From an uncultured beta proteobacterium (GTDB taxonomy: Bacteria > Pseudomonadota > Gammaproteobacteria > Burkholderiales > Burkholderiaceae_C), in contig CAIXMC010000111.1 of the NCBI GenBank assembly GCA_903920405.1, forward strand, positions 1-26,632: a DNA stretch of 26,632 bases, read 5' to 3'. A model generated the notes under the pieces. The model was not told the origin of the DNA, did no database searches, and was given only the letters and a program-made list of their open reading frames with translations. Each line of letters begins with the position of its first letter. Positions within the stretch are counted from its first letter, which is position 1. The position numbers were made by a program, and so were the translations under genes. Shown here piece after piece: positions 8,766-17,268 of this stretch.

Positions 8766-11093
8766 ATGATTGCCCAAGAATTGGAAGTTAGCCTGCACAT
8801 GGCGTTTGTAGAGGCCCGTCGTCAGCGCCATGAGTACATCACGGTCGAACATCTGTTGATCGCACTGCTCGACAACCCCAGTGCATCTGATGTTTTGCGT
8901 GCCTGTATGGTCAATGTGGAAGAATTGCGCAAATCGATTAGCACTTTCATCCGTGACAACACGCCTCATTTGACGGGCACAGATGCCGTCGATACCCAGC
9001 CTACACTGGGTTTTCAGCGAGTCATTCAACGTGCCATCATGCACGTTCAATCGACGGGCAATAGTAAAAAAGAAGTGGTGGGTGCCAATGTGCTGGTTGC
9101 CATTTTTGGTGAAAAAGACTCCCATGCCGTTTATTACTTGCACCAGCAGGGTGTCACGCGCATCGATGTGGTGAACTTTATTGCACACGGCATCAAAAAA
9201 ACAGATCCGCCAGAACCTGTGAAAGCCACCGATGGTGCTACAGATTCAGAGGATAGCCAGAGTGAGAAAAATGAAAAGTCATCGCCACTGGAGCAATTCA
9301 CCCAAAACCTCAATCAATTGGCCAGGGATGGCAAGATTGACCCCCTGATTGGCCGTGAATTTGAGGTAGAGCGGGTCATCCAGATTTTGTGCAGACGTCG
9401 CAAAAACAACCCCTTGCTTGTGGGCGAGGCCGGCGTTGGCAAAACTGCCATCGCTGAAGGCTTGGCTTGGCGCATCACCCAAAAGGATGTTCCCGAAATT
9501 TTGGCTGAGTCCACGGTTTATTCGCTCGATATGGGTGCATTGCTGGCAGGCACCAAGTACAGGGGTGACTTTGAGCAGCGCCTGAAAGGTGTCTTGAAAG
9601 CAGTCAAAGACAAGCCCAATACCATGTTGTTCATTGACGAAATTCACACACTGATTGGCGCCGGCGCTGCGTCGGGCGGCACGCTTGATGCTTCCAACCT
9701 GCTCAAGCCCGCACTGGGTTCGGGGGCGCTCAAGTGCATTGGTGCAACCACATTCAAGGAATACCGTGGGATTTTCGAAAAAGATGCAGCCCTCTCAAGA
9801 CGCTTTCAAAAGGTCGAGGTGGTTGAACCCACAGTCGATCAAACGGTAGAAATTCTCAAAGGTCTGAAATCACGCTTTGAAGATCACCACAACGTCAAAT
9901 ATGCTGCAGCAGCCCTGCAAGCTGCAGCAGAGCTGAGCGCCAGATACATCACAGATCGTCATTTGCCTGACAAGGCCATTGATGTGATTGACGAAGCAGG
10001 TGCAGCACAGCGCATTGTGTTGCCGTCCAAGCGCAAAAAAATCATCACCAAAGCCGAGGTGGAAGACATTGTGGCCAAAATGGCCCGTATTCCGTCGGCC
10101 AATGTCTCAAACGACGACCGAAGCAAGCTCAAAACCCTTGAGCGTGATTTGAAAAACGTGGTTTTTGGGCAAGACAAGGCCATCGACATGTTGGCCACGT
10201 CCGTCAAAATGGCACGATCTGGCTTGGGCAAGGGCGACAAGCCCATTGGTGCTTTTCTCTTCAGCGGCCCCACAGGTGTTGGCAAAACCGAAGCGGCCCG
10301 CCAGTTGGCCTACATTATGGGGATTGAACTCGTTCGTTTTGACATGAGCGAGTACATGGAGCAGCACGCGGTGAGCCGCCTGATAGGTGCGCCCCCGGGT
10401 TATGTGGGCTTTGAGCAAGGCGGATTGCTGACCGATGCCGTGACCAAAAAACCGCACTGTGTTTTGTTGCTCGACGAAATTGAAAAAGCGAATCCTGCCA
10501 TTTTCAATGTGCTGCTGCAAGTGATGGATCATGGCACGTTGACCGACAACAATGGTCGAAAGGCTGATTTTCGCAACGTTATCATGATCATGACCACCAA
10601 TGCAGGGGCTGAGACCATGAGCAAGGCCACCATCGGATTCACCAACCCCCGTCAATCCGGCGATGAAATGGCAGACATTAAACGCGTCTTCACGCCCGAG
10701 TTTCGCAATCGACTTGATGCCATCGTCAGTTTCAAATGTCTGGATGAGCACGTCATTTTGCGGGTGGTTGATAAATTCCTGTTGCAGCTAGAAGCCCAGT
10801 TGGCAGACAAAAAAGTGGAGGTGACGTTCACTGACAAACTGCGCAAACACTTGGCGAAAAAAGGGTTCGATCCCCTGATGGGCGCACGTCCCATGCAGCG
10901 ACTCATTCAAGACACCATCCGTCGGGCGCTTGCAGACGAGCTGCTCTTTGGTCGCTTGGCCGATGGCGGTCGTTTAACGGTGGAGTTAGATGATCAGGAT
11001 GAGAGCAAAACGCAGGTGTTGCTTGACATTCAACCCATTTTGAAAAGAGAGGGCAAGGCCAGGATGGATGCCCCTGAGCCAACGCTAAGCTGA
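8766..11093 (+). CDS. clpA: ATP-dependent Clp protease ATP-binding subunit ClpA
   Basis: 775 aa, normal for ClpA. A double Clp-N domain occupies residues 1-145, followed by an acidic linker (150-172). AAA+ module 1 has Walker A GEAGVGKT (220-227) and Walker B LFIDEIH. AAA+ module 2 has Walker A GPTGVGKT (about 501-508) and [10 protein letters not shown] ClpP-docking loop reads ATIGF near residue 622 (IGF in place of the E. coli IGL). There is no middle coiled-coil domain, which separates it from ClpB and ClpC. It unfolds proteins for ClpP, with ClpS choosing N-degron substrates. AAGGA six to ten bases before the ATG supports the start. clpS lies 54 bp upstream and the two probably share a transcript. 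Confidence 0.96.
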   Translation: MIAQELEVSLHMAFVEARRQRHEYITVEHLLIALLDNPSASDVLRACMVNVEELRKSISTFIRDNTPHLTGTDAVDTQPTLGFQRVIQRAIMHVQSTGNSKKEVVGANVLVAIFGEKDSHAVYYLHQQGVTRIDVVNFIAHGIKKTDPPEPVKATDGATDSEDSQSEKNEKSSPLEQFTQNLNQLARDGKIDPLIGREFEVERVIQILCRRRKNNPLLVGEAGVGKTAIAEGLAWRITQKDVPEILAESTVYSLDMGALLAGTKYRGDFEQRLKGVLKAVKDKPNTMLFIDEIHTLIGAGAASGGTLDASNLLKPALGSGALKCIGATTFKEYRGIFEKDAALSRRFQKVEVVEPTVDQTVEILKGLKSRFEDHHNVKYAAAALQAAAELSARYITDRHLPDKAIDVIDEAGAAQRIVLPSKRKKIITKAEVEDIVAKMARIPSANVSNDDRSKLKTLERDLKNVVFGQDKAIDMLATSVKMARSGLGKGDKPIGAFLFSGPTGVGKTEAARQLAYIMGIELVRFDMSEYMEQHAVSRLIGAPPGYVGFEQGGLLTDAVTKKPHCVLLLDEIEKANPAIFNVLLQVMDHGTLTDNNGRKADFRNVIMIMTTNAGAETMSKATIGFTNPRQSGDEMADIKRVFTPEFRNRLDAIVSFKCLDEHVILRVVDKFLLQLEAQLADKKVEVTFTDKLRKHLAKKGFDPLMGARPMQRLIQDTIRRALADELLFGRLADGGRLTVELDDQDESKTQVLLDIQPILKREGKARMDAPEPTLS

Positions 11094-11147
11094 TGAGTGC
11101 AGGGTGGCCTCTACGGTGAGCAAACATTTTGGTTATATATCAAGGCC

Positions 11148-11603
11148 ATGAAGCGCTTTGCGTTCGCCCTTTTTTGGCTGATGACCGCTTGCATCAATAC
11201 AAGCCATGCCCAAAACAGTGCTCAGTTTGATTTGCCGCACGTTCAACTGACCGCAGGTATGTATTTGATGGATGTCCAAGTGGCCGCCACCCCAGAGCAG
11301 AGGGCGACCGGTTTGATGTTTCGCCAGCACCTGCCACCCTCTGAGGGCATGTTGTTTGTTTTTGAACAAAGCGCCGTGCAATGTTTCTGGATGAAAAATA
11401 CCCTGTTGTCACTGACCGCTGCATTTGTGGCAGACGACGGCACCATCATCAATCTGGCAGACATGAAGCCGCAGACGACAGATTCACATTGTTCGATAAA
11501 ACCTGTGCGTTATGTGCTTGAAATGAACCAGGGCTGGTTTTCCAAAAAAGGGGTTCGTGCTGGCTTCAAACTCAGAGGCGAGCCGTTTGGCAGGTCAGGA
11601 TAG
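11148..11603 (+). CDS. DUF192 family exported protein
   Basis: 151 aa from the ATG at 11148, which places a hydrophobic export signal at the very N-terminus (MKRFAFALFWLMTAC); an upstream GTG at 11097 would bury it. The DUF192 core carries EQRATGLMFRQHLP, EGMLFVFE and CFWMKNTLLSL, all typical of the family. Function is unknown; many members are secreted or lipid-anchored. LMTAC at residues 11-15 is a marginal lipobox, and SHA before Q22 is an alternative signal peptidase I site, so lipoprotein versus soluble periplasmic protein is undecided. It follows clpA by 54 bases and faces ogt tail to tail. Confidence 0.85.
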   Translation: MKRFAFALFWLMTACINTSHAQNSAQFDLPHVQLTAGMYLMDVQVAATPEQRATGLMFRQHLPPSEGMLFVFEQSAVQCFWMKNTLLSLTAAFVADDGTIINLADMKPQTTDSHCSIKPVRYVLEMNQGWFSKKGVRAGFKLRGEPFGRSG

Positions 11604-11631
11604 GGTCAACAATAATGTCCGAATCTGACAG

Positions 11632-12129
11632 CTACATCCTCAATCCAGCTTCCAGTTTCAGTAAAGCAGCTTTGCGAGCCCATCCTCCTGAGTAACCGGT
11701 CAGACGGCCATGTGCGCCTATTACACGATGGCAAGGCACAATGATGGCGCAAGGGTTACACCCTAAGGCTGCACCGACGGCACGACATGCTTTTGGCTTG
11801 CCAATACAACGACCAATGGCACCATAGCCTTGGGTGTTACCGTAGGAAATTGTCAGCAGCGCTTGCCACACGGCTTGCTGGAACACGGTGCCGTCCATGT
11901 GAATTGGCATCTCGAAGATGTGGCGCTGGCGGGCAAAGTACTGGCTTAATTGATCACAAGTTTGCTGCAAGACGGGGTTTTGCGGTTCTTTGGGACAGTG
12001 AGACATATCAGGCAAGTGGGCTTGATCCTCAAACCAAACCCCCACCACACTGCCGCTGGCAGCAGCCAAAACCATAGGACCTAGCGGGCTGGCAAAGTCA
12101 CAGGTCACGGTGTGAACAGGAAGGTGCAT
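11632..12129 (-). CDS. ogt: Methylated-DNA--protein-cysteine S-methyltransferase
   Basis: 165 aa. The C-terminal domain has the winged-helix segment GTVFQQAVWQALLTISYG, the arginine finger region KACRAVGAALGCNP, and the active-site motif IVPCHRVIG with acceptor cysteine 133. These proteins repair O6-alkylguanine by moving the alkyl group to the cysteine in a one-time reaction. Length and the weak N-terminal domain fit the Ogt type rather than an Ada fusion. The ribosome-binding site is weak. It is convergent with the DUF192 gene, whose stop is 28 bases away, with no clear terminator between them. Confidence 0.93.
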   Translation of the reverse strand: MHLPVHTVTCDFASPLGPMVLAAASGSVVGVWFEDQAHLPDMSHCPKEPQNPVLQQTCDQLSQYFARQRHIFEMPIHMDGTVFQQAVWQALLTISYGNTQGYGAIGRCIGKPKACRAVGAALGCNPCAIIVPCHRVIGAHGRLTGYSGGWARKAALLKLEAGLRM

Positions 12130-12204
12130 CGTCTATTGGCCTGTAACGCTTCCAGATTGAAGTGTCTGGACAAAAAAGTGCGTACCGTAGTTTCTACCCA
12201 TTCA

Positions 12205-12543
12205 TCACAGCCGATGTCTTGTGTTGTGATCGCCAGTTTTGTGCAATGTCCGATGTTTTTTCGAGAAATACATAACAATCCATGTGGTAGTAAGCAACAC
12301 AATATCTGCAAAAAGCACGTACGAAAAATTTAACAAGGATTGAACGGCAAAATCAGCAAAAGTATCAGATGCAGCGAAAAAGAAGGTCATGAGCGGGACG
12401 ATGAACGCTGCGAGAGCCGGCACCACCACGGCCAGTATAAAAATTGGATGATCCCACGATCGCAATTCACTTCGGCCAGATCCTGAATGGTCAAGCCGAC
12501 TAAGTTTGTACCGATCGTTGCGATGTGGAGGAATGTGTGTCAC
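12205..12543 (-). CDS. Small two-helix membrane protein, unknown function
   Basis: 112 aa with a GTG start at 12543, supported by AAGG five to eight bases upstream. A basic, polar N-terminus (residues 1-30) is followed by two hydrophobic helices (about 34-58 and 71-93) and a basic C-terminal tail rich in histidine and lysine, giving both ends a likely cytoplasmic position. I do not recognise a family. It lies 75 bases upstream of ogt on the same strand and may be cotranscribed with it. A clear ribosome-binding site, sensible hydrophobicity and an otherwise empty gap support it as real, but the evidence is modest. Confidence 0.55.
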   Translation of the reverse strand: MTHIPPHRNDRYKLSRLDHSGSGRSELRSWDHPIFILAVVVPALAAFIVPLMTFFFAASDTFADFAVQSLLNFSYVLFADIVLLTTTWIVMYFSKKHRTLHKTGDHNTRHRL

Positions 12544-12772
12544 TTTAACCTTATCTTTCTGGATGGATGGTGCATAAAAAATATTGCAACTTTTGTTAGT
12601 TTATGGTTGTCGTTGACAAGTCAAAAAAGATGGAACGAGTCGTGGGTCACGTCTGGTGAAATGGACTACGGACTACCAAGATGTGACACATCGCTGATGA
12701 TGGAAATGACATCCAAATTATCTGCGAATCAAAAGCTTCAGATTATGCACACCCAAAACCTAAAATGACGAC

Positions 12773-14953
12773 ATGAAGAGTCTTTCGACTGCCACCTACA
12801 GCACGCCAGAGCCTACCGAGATGCTCTCAAAAGCGCGTGCGTTTGCAGAGCCTTTGCTGCTGGGTGAAGTGCTTGATACGGGTGAGAACATGCTCTCCCA
12901 CGCCGATGCAATGGCTGTGATTTTGAAAGGCATTGGTTGCTCTGAGACCGTGCAGGCTGCCAGTTATTTGGTCTATGCCTGTGACCACCTGAACAAACCG
13001 CAAGAGCTGATCACCAAAGCCTTTGGTGACAACCTATCAGCGTTGGTGATGGAAACCAACAAGCTGATTCGGATACAGCGCCAGTCCCGATTGCTGCAAT
13101 TGAGCGGTTCTACCCACACACAATCGACCTTGGGTGTTGTTCAGACCGAAAGTGTTCGCAAAATGCTGCTGGGGTTTTCGCGTGACCTGAGAGTGGTATT
13201 GCTGCGGTTGGTGTCGCGTTTGCAAACGTTACGCTTTTTTGCAGCCATCAAACTGCCTTTGCCGGATGGTCTGGCTGCAGAATCCCTTCAGGTGTTTGCA
13301 AAATTGGCCAATCGCTTGGGGATATGGGAAATCAAGTGGGAGATGGAAGACCTGGCTTTTCGTTTTTTAGAGCCTGACACCTATCGCCAGGTTGCCTGTC
13401 TGCTCCATGAAAAGCGCACTGAACGTGAAGCCCATGTCGAGCATTTGCGCAATCAGCTTGAACAGGACTTGAACGCCCATGGCTTGCATACCCAAGTGTC
13501 AGGCCGTCCCAAGCATATTTACAGCATTGTAAAAAAAATGCGGGGCAAGTCGCTGGGGTTTGAGCAGGTGTATGACCTTCAGGCTCTGCGCATTATGGTG
13601 GCCAGCGTGCCGGAGTGTTATGGTGCCTTGAGTTGGATTCACAGTCATTTCACCCCTTTGCCCCAGGAGTTTGATGACTACATCGCTCGTCCCAAGGTGA
13701 ACGGTTATCAATCACTGCACACCGTGGTGCACGACGCCACAGGGCATCCGACCGAAATTCAGATTCGCACCCAAGCCATGCACGATCATGCCGAAAACGG
13801 CATAGCTGCGCATTGGGCCTACAAGGAAGCTGGCACGAAAGGCTATGCGGGCGTGTCTGCTGCCAGTGAGTACGATGCCAAAATTGCCGTACTGCGCCAG
13901 TTATTGGCTTGGGAGCGTGATCTGTCTGGCACTCAGTCGCAAACTCAATCGCTGCTTGACGATCACATTTACGTATTGACACCCGATGCCTCCGTTGTGG
14001 AACTACCCCGGGGTGCGACGGCAGTAGATTTTGCCTACAGTTTGCATACCAGTCTGGGTCATCGCTGCCGGGGGGCGCGTGTAGATGGGGTCATGGTGCC
14101 GATGAACACGGCGCTTCAAAACGGCCAGACGGTTGAAATCATTGCGGTTAAAGAAGGGGGGCCATCTCGAGACTGGCTCAACCCCGATTTGGGCTACCTG
14201 ATAAGCCACCGCGCCAAAACCAAGGTACGCGCCTGGTTCAATGCACTGGCTTTGAGTGAGACCGTAGCCAAAGGCCGTGAAGCCGTTGGAAAATTGCTTC
14301 AGCGTGAGGGAAAAACCGCCATCAATCAAGATGACCTGGCTGCTCAACTGGGGTTTGAGCATGCCAATGCGTTGTTTGAAGAGGTTGGCAAAGACGATTT
14401 TTCCTTGCGAAAAATCGAGTTACTCTTGCGCCCGCCACAAGCGCCTCAGTTTGATGCCAATGCCCCCATACTGCATCGGCCAAGCGCTAAAAAAACGTTC
14501 GCCAAGAGCAGTTTACTGGTGGAGGGCGTTGATTCTGTGATGACACAACTGGCCAAGTGCTGCAAACCTGCCCCCCTCGATGCCCTGTGTGGCTTTGTCA
14601 CGCGCGGCAAAGGTGTGAGCGTTCACCGCGCCGATTGCAAGAACGTGCGCGAACTGGTAGCCAGGCATGAAGAGCGTCTGATTCATGTGGAATGGGGTTT
14701 GACGCAGACAGGCGAAGGCCTGGTTTATCCCGTGGATATAGCTGTACATGCACAGGACCGTCAAGGCCTGTTGCGTGATATTTCAGAGGTATTTACCAAA
14801 GAAAAAATGAACGTGACAGGCGTGCAAACCCAGTCCATCAAAGGCACGGCATGGATGACTTTTACTGTGGAGATCAGTGATTCTGAACGCTTGCACAAGG
14901 TACTGGGGAGCGTGGCAGCGCTATCGGGTGTTTATGGGGCACGCAGACGCTGA
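12773..14953 (+). CDS. relA: RelA-type (p)ppGpp synthetase with degenerate hydrolase domain
   Basis: 726 aa. The N-terminal HD region is degenerate: where Rel/SpoT enzymes have a catalytic HD pair and a following ED, this protein reads YLVYACDHLNKP, so it should not hydrolyse ppGpp. The synthetase domain follows, with YDLQALRI, the EXDD signature EFDD (about residues 299-302), typical of RelA rather than SpoT (RXKD), and GYQSLHTVV. Next come a TGS domain (about 395-460, DDHIYVLTPDASVVELPRGA), a helical region, a CC/zinc-finger-like segment (LAKCCKP) and a C-terminal ACT domain (about 650-726). RelA makes ppGpp on ribosomes stalled by uncharged tRNA. No strong Shine-Dalgarno precedes the ATG. 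A separate bifunctional SpoT should exist elsewhere. Confidence 0.94.
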   Translation: MKSLSTATYSTPEPTEMLSKARAFAEPLLLGEVLDTGENMLSHADAMAVILKGIGCSETVQAASYLVYACDHLNKPQELITKAFGDNLSALVMETNKLIRIQRQSRLLQLSGSTHTQSTLGVVQTESVRKMLLGFSRDLRVVLLRLVSRLQTLRFFAAIKLPLPDGLAAESLQVFAKLANRLGIWEIKWEMEDLAFRFLEPDTYRQVACLLHEKRTEREAHVEHLRNQLEQDLNAHGLHTQVSGRPKHIYSIVKKMRGKSLGFEQVYDLQALRIMVASVPECYGALSWIHSHFTPLPQEFDDYIARPKVNGYQSLHTVVHDATGHPTEIQIRTQAMHDHAENGIAAHWAYKEAGTKGYAGVSAASEYDAKIAVLRQLLAWERDLSGTQSQTQSLLDDHIYVLTPDASVVELPRGATAVDFAYSLHTSLGHRCRGARVDGVMVPMNTALQNGQTVEIIAVKEGGPSRDWLNPDLGYLISHRAKTKVRAWFNALALSETVAKGREAVGKLLQREGKTAINQDDLAAQLGFEHANALFEEVGKDDFSLRKIELLLRPPQAPQFDANAPILHRPSAKKTFAKSSLLVEGVDSVMTQLAKCCKPAPLDALCGFVTRGKGVSVHRADCKNVRELVARHEERLIHVEWGLTQTGEGLVYPVDIAVHAQDRQGLLRDISEVFTKEKMNVTGVQTQSIKGTAWMTFTVEISDSERLHKVLGSVAALSGVYGARRR

Positions 14954-15256
14954 TCTGACTGTCGTGCCATCGCAGCCAGGCCCAATCATGAAAGGGTGGC
15001 TGGGAGACAAATGGGCACTTTGTTACTTTTTGGTTTGACAGTCGCCCTGATCGCTTCATGTTCAAAGAATCAAGCCTTACTAAGGAATGGTTACTGACAC
15101 TTTTAGGGAAAACCCTTAGTTTTCACATAGGGAAATCCCTAGTATTAAATCGTTACATAGGGCAGTTACTCGACTTACATTACGGAAAAGCGCATTCATC
15201 CGTGCGTTTTCGATTTCTGTGTATTCACATTTTTACTTCCATCAGGAGCATATTTC
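14954..15256. other. 303-bp intergenic leader upstream of lipoprotein 1
   Basis: The left part contains an imperfect GC-rich hairpin (about 14981-15002, AGCCA/TGGCT and CCC/GGG arms) that might end relA transcription but lacks a close T-run. The right part contains the TAGGG-N4-CCCTA site cluster (15104-15162). The segment from about 15170 to the ribosome-binding site AGGAG at 15243 shows no clear feature. No gene is seen. Confidence 0.6.
15104..15162. promoter_or_regulatory. Cluster of TAGGG-N4-CCCTA sites (candidate operators)
   Basis: TAGGG AAAA CCCTT (15104-15117) and TAGGG AAAT CCCTA (15128-15141) are inverted repeats with the same four-base A/T spacer. Their centres are 24 bp apart. 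A third TAGGG half-site stands at 15158-15162, 30 bp further on. GTTAC words flank the cluster. Repeated, evenly built palindromes about 100 bp before the start of a lipoprotein gene suggest cooperative binding of a dimeric regulator. The regulator is not identified and none is encoded next to it. Confidence 0.55.
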
Positions 15257-17008
15257 ATGAGTCAAATTGCAAAAACCTTCACACTCTCGGCATGCGCCTT
15301 GGCTGCGTCCCTGTTGATCAGCGCTTGCGGCGGAGGTTCGGGTGTGATTGATACCGTGGCACCAACAGTGGATATTGTGGGAAGCCTTGGCACTACCCCA
15401 GGTACGGTGGAATTTAAGTTTACTTTTAGTGAAGATGTTGGTCAATCGTTTATCGTCGAGGATGTGGTGGTCGTTGGTGACAAGAAAGCGGCGACTTTGA
15501 CAAGATCAGATGCAACGCACTACACCTTGGTGGTAACACCTAATGCGGCAGGTACATTCAAGGCAACCGTGCCGGTTGGCAAGTTTCAAGATACTGCAAA
15601 CAACGCGAATACTGCAGAGTATTCATCATTACCGTTCATCTACACCACCACTGCTGACACCACGAAGCCTACTGTTGGAGTTGCATCGGTCGTTAATACC
15701 AATGGTACAGTGACCCTGACCTATACGTTCAGCGAAGAGGTCACGGGCTTTAATAAGGACGATGTGGTTGTGTCAAGTGGAACGAAGGCCGATGTCGTTA
15801 AATCAGCATCAGATCCAAAGGTGTACACGCAGGTGATCACACCCGGCGCGACTGATCAGACACTGACGGTCTCCATGCCTGCCGGCGCATTCACAGACTT
15901 GGCTACGATTCCCAATGCCAACGACGCCGTAGCACCCAAAATTATTAACCTTGATTCATCTGTTTCATTGATGAGTTTTGAGGGAACCTCTGCGACGCCT
16001 TATCCTTGGGGTCTGGGTACCGGATACGCCAAGATAGAACTCGAACCTGGAGTGACGAACAGTACCAACAAGGTGCTCACGGTGCAAAAGGCCGGTGGTT
16101 CTGCTGATGCAGGTTGTGGCGTGGTTCTGTCCACTGTGGCCGGTGCCGAAAACACCGCTGCAGCGCAGATCATTGCACCAGCAGTGACATTGACAGGTCT
16201 CAACAAAACCGTCACAATGCGCGTCAAAGCACCGGGTGTTGCTGCGAAGGTACTTCTGAAGTTTGAAGATGCAGCGGACAGTACCAAGTTCATCCAGTTG
16301 GAGCGGACCACAACAACAAGTACGGATTGGCAAATCCTGACTTTCGAATTTCCAGTGCTAAGCGATGTGACCTACAACAAAATGACACTCTTCCCAGGTT
16401 TTGGTGAAACTGCTGCAAGAACCTTCTACATTGATGACATCAAGTTGATTCCCGCCTCATCAACAGCACTGGTCACGATGGAAGAATCCACTTTTACTGT
16501 GGGTGCTTTTGGTAAGGCGACAGCAGGGGTTAAGCCTGAAACAACCCTCAATCAAGTGGTTGAAGTTATCAACCCTGTCGGTGCGGAAGATTGGGCGGGT
16601 ATCGTGCTTGGGTTTAAGACAGTGACCATTGGCACTGTTGTCAGTCCGATCATCACGACAGGTGTTGAGGAATCTGCGTTGAAGGCCACTAACCTGAAAT
16701 GGACGATGAGGGTTTTCTCTCCCGCCAAGGATATTCCGGTTCGCATCAAGCTCGAAGATGTTCGTGATTTCGACGGAATTACTTACAATCCTAATAATCC
16801 TAATTTGCACAGGGTTGAGGTTGATGTGAAGACAACGGTGGCAAATGCCTGGGAAGTTTTGACTTTTGATTTTTCAAAGGTTAATTCCGGAACTCCTGTG
16901 TTTAATCCCAAATATGCTTACAGCAAGGTTGTGGTGTTCTTTAATGCCGATCAAAAGAAAACAGTAACCCAGACCTTCCGTTGTGATGATTTGAGGGTTC
17001 TGAACTAA
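15257..17008 (+). CDS. Surface-type lipoprotein with Ig-like and jelly-roll modules (lipoprotein 1)
   Basis: 583 aa. A lipoprotein signal peptide ends in lipobox LISAC with the lipidated cysteine at residue 24, followed by GGGSG; there is no aspartate at +2, so outer-membrane sorting is expected. Two tandem bacterial Ig-like domains (about 33-137 and 138-235) carry the FTFSEDVG / YTFSEEVTGF and VTP...FQDTANNAN signatures typical of the Big_12 kind. Two jelly-roll-like modules of about 165 residues follow (about 237-400 and 405-583), ending YIDDIKLIP and FRCDDLRVLN, as in carbohydrate-binding beta-sandwiches. AGGAG 9 bases upstream supports the ATG. It is related module by module to the next gene. 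A ligand or adhesion role is plausible; no enzyme motif is seen. Confidence 0.75.
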   Translation: MSQIAKTFTLSACALAASLLISACGGGSGVIDTVAPTVDIVGSLGTTPGTVEFKFTFSEDVGQSFIVEDVVVVGDKKAATLTRSDATHYTLVVTPNAAGTFKATVPVGKFQDTANNANTAEYSSLPFIYTTTADTTKPTVGVASVVNTNGTVTLTYTFSEEVTGFNKDDVVVSSGTKADVVKSASDPKVYTQVITPGATDQTLTVSMPAGAFTDLATIPNANDAVAPKIINLDSSVSLMSFEGTSATPYPWGLGTGYAKIELEPGVTNSTNKVLTVQKAGGSADAGCGVVLSTVAGAENTAAAQIIAPAVTLTGLNKTVTMRVKAPGVAAKVLLKFEDAADSTKFIQLERTTTTSTDWQILTFEFPVLSDVTYNKMTLFPGFGETAARTFYIDDIKLIPASSTALVTMEESTFTVGAFGKATAGVKPETTLNQVVEVINPVGAEDWAGIVLGFKTVTIGTVVSPIITTGVEESALKATNLKWTMRVFSPAKDIPVRIKLEDVRDFDGITYNPNNPNLHRVEVDVKTTVANAWEVLTFDFSKVNSGTPVFNPKYAYSKVVVFFNADQKKTVTQTFRCDDLRVLN

Positions 17009-17053
17009 GTCACCTGTACTCCAAAAGGGGTATTTCTTTTAGCCCTGGTGACT
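17008..17053 (+). other. Long-loop inverted repeat after lipoprotein 1
   Basis: AGTCACC (17008-17014) and GGTGACT (17047-17053) are perfect 7-bp arms around a 32-base interior. The interior holds a smaller AAAAG/CTTTT pairing. It starts at the lipoprotein 1 stop codon and sits immediately before the stronger hairpin at 17056-17092. Together they could form a stable 3' structure. Confidence 0.4.
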
Positions 17054-17055
17054 GG

Positions 17056-17092
17056 CACTAATTCCGGCAATCTTGTGCAGCCGGAGTTAGTG
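17056..17092 (+). terminator. Strong 12-bp hairpin between the two lipoprotein genes
   Basis: CACTAATTCCGG (17056-17067) and CCGGAGTTAGTG (17081-17092) pair at 11 of 12 positions, the exception being a possible G-U wobble, around a 13-base loop. No U-run follows (CGGTGCATATTC), so it may be a partial terminator, an mRNA-stabilising hairpin or a processing site that sets different levels for the two lipoproteins. Confidence 0.5.
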
Positions 17093-17268
17093 CGGTGCAT
17101 ATTCAAATAATTTGTATCGTGATGTCAATATGCTGATGGCTGTTTTCGAGTATTTGTGCTGGTTTTGTTTTCAAGACAAAATAATGGGCGAAATATCGTT
17201 TAAACAGTTTGACTGCACTCATTTTTCCTGCATTGTTGCGGGATGGTTCATTTAATTTGGGAGTTCCC

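Noticed and set aside
12136..12151. TTGGCCTGTAACGCTT resembles the left half of the dispersed repeat, just upstream of ogt
   Set aside because: Only about 15 of 16 bases of one half match; the second half (GCGTTGGTAGCTA at 11 bases) is missing, so it may be chance or a decayed half copy.
12606..12622. TTGTC/GACAA and TTGAC/GTCAA small palindromes before relA
   Set aside because: Five-base arms with no -10 partner at the right distance; expected by chance.
12487..12768. Open frame of 93 codons between the small membrane protein and relA
   Set aside because: Overlaps the GTG-start gene antisense, has no ribosome-binding site, and shows no protein-like pattern.
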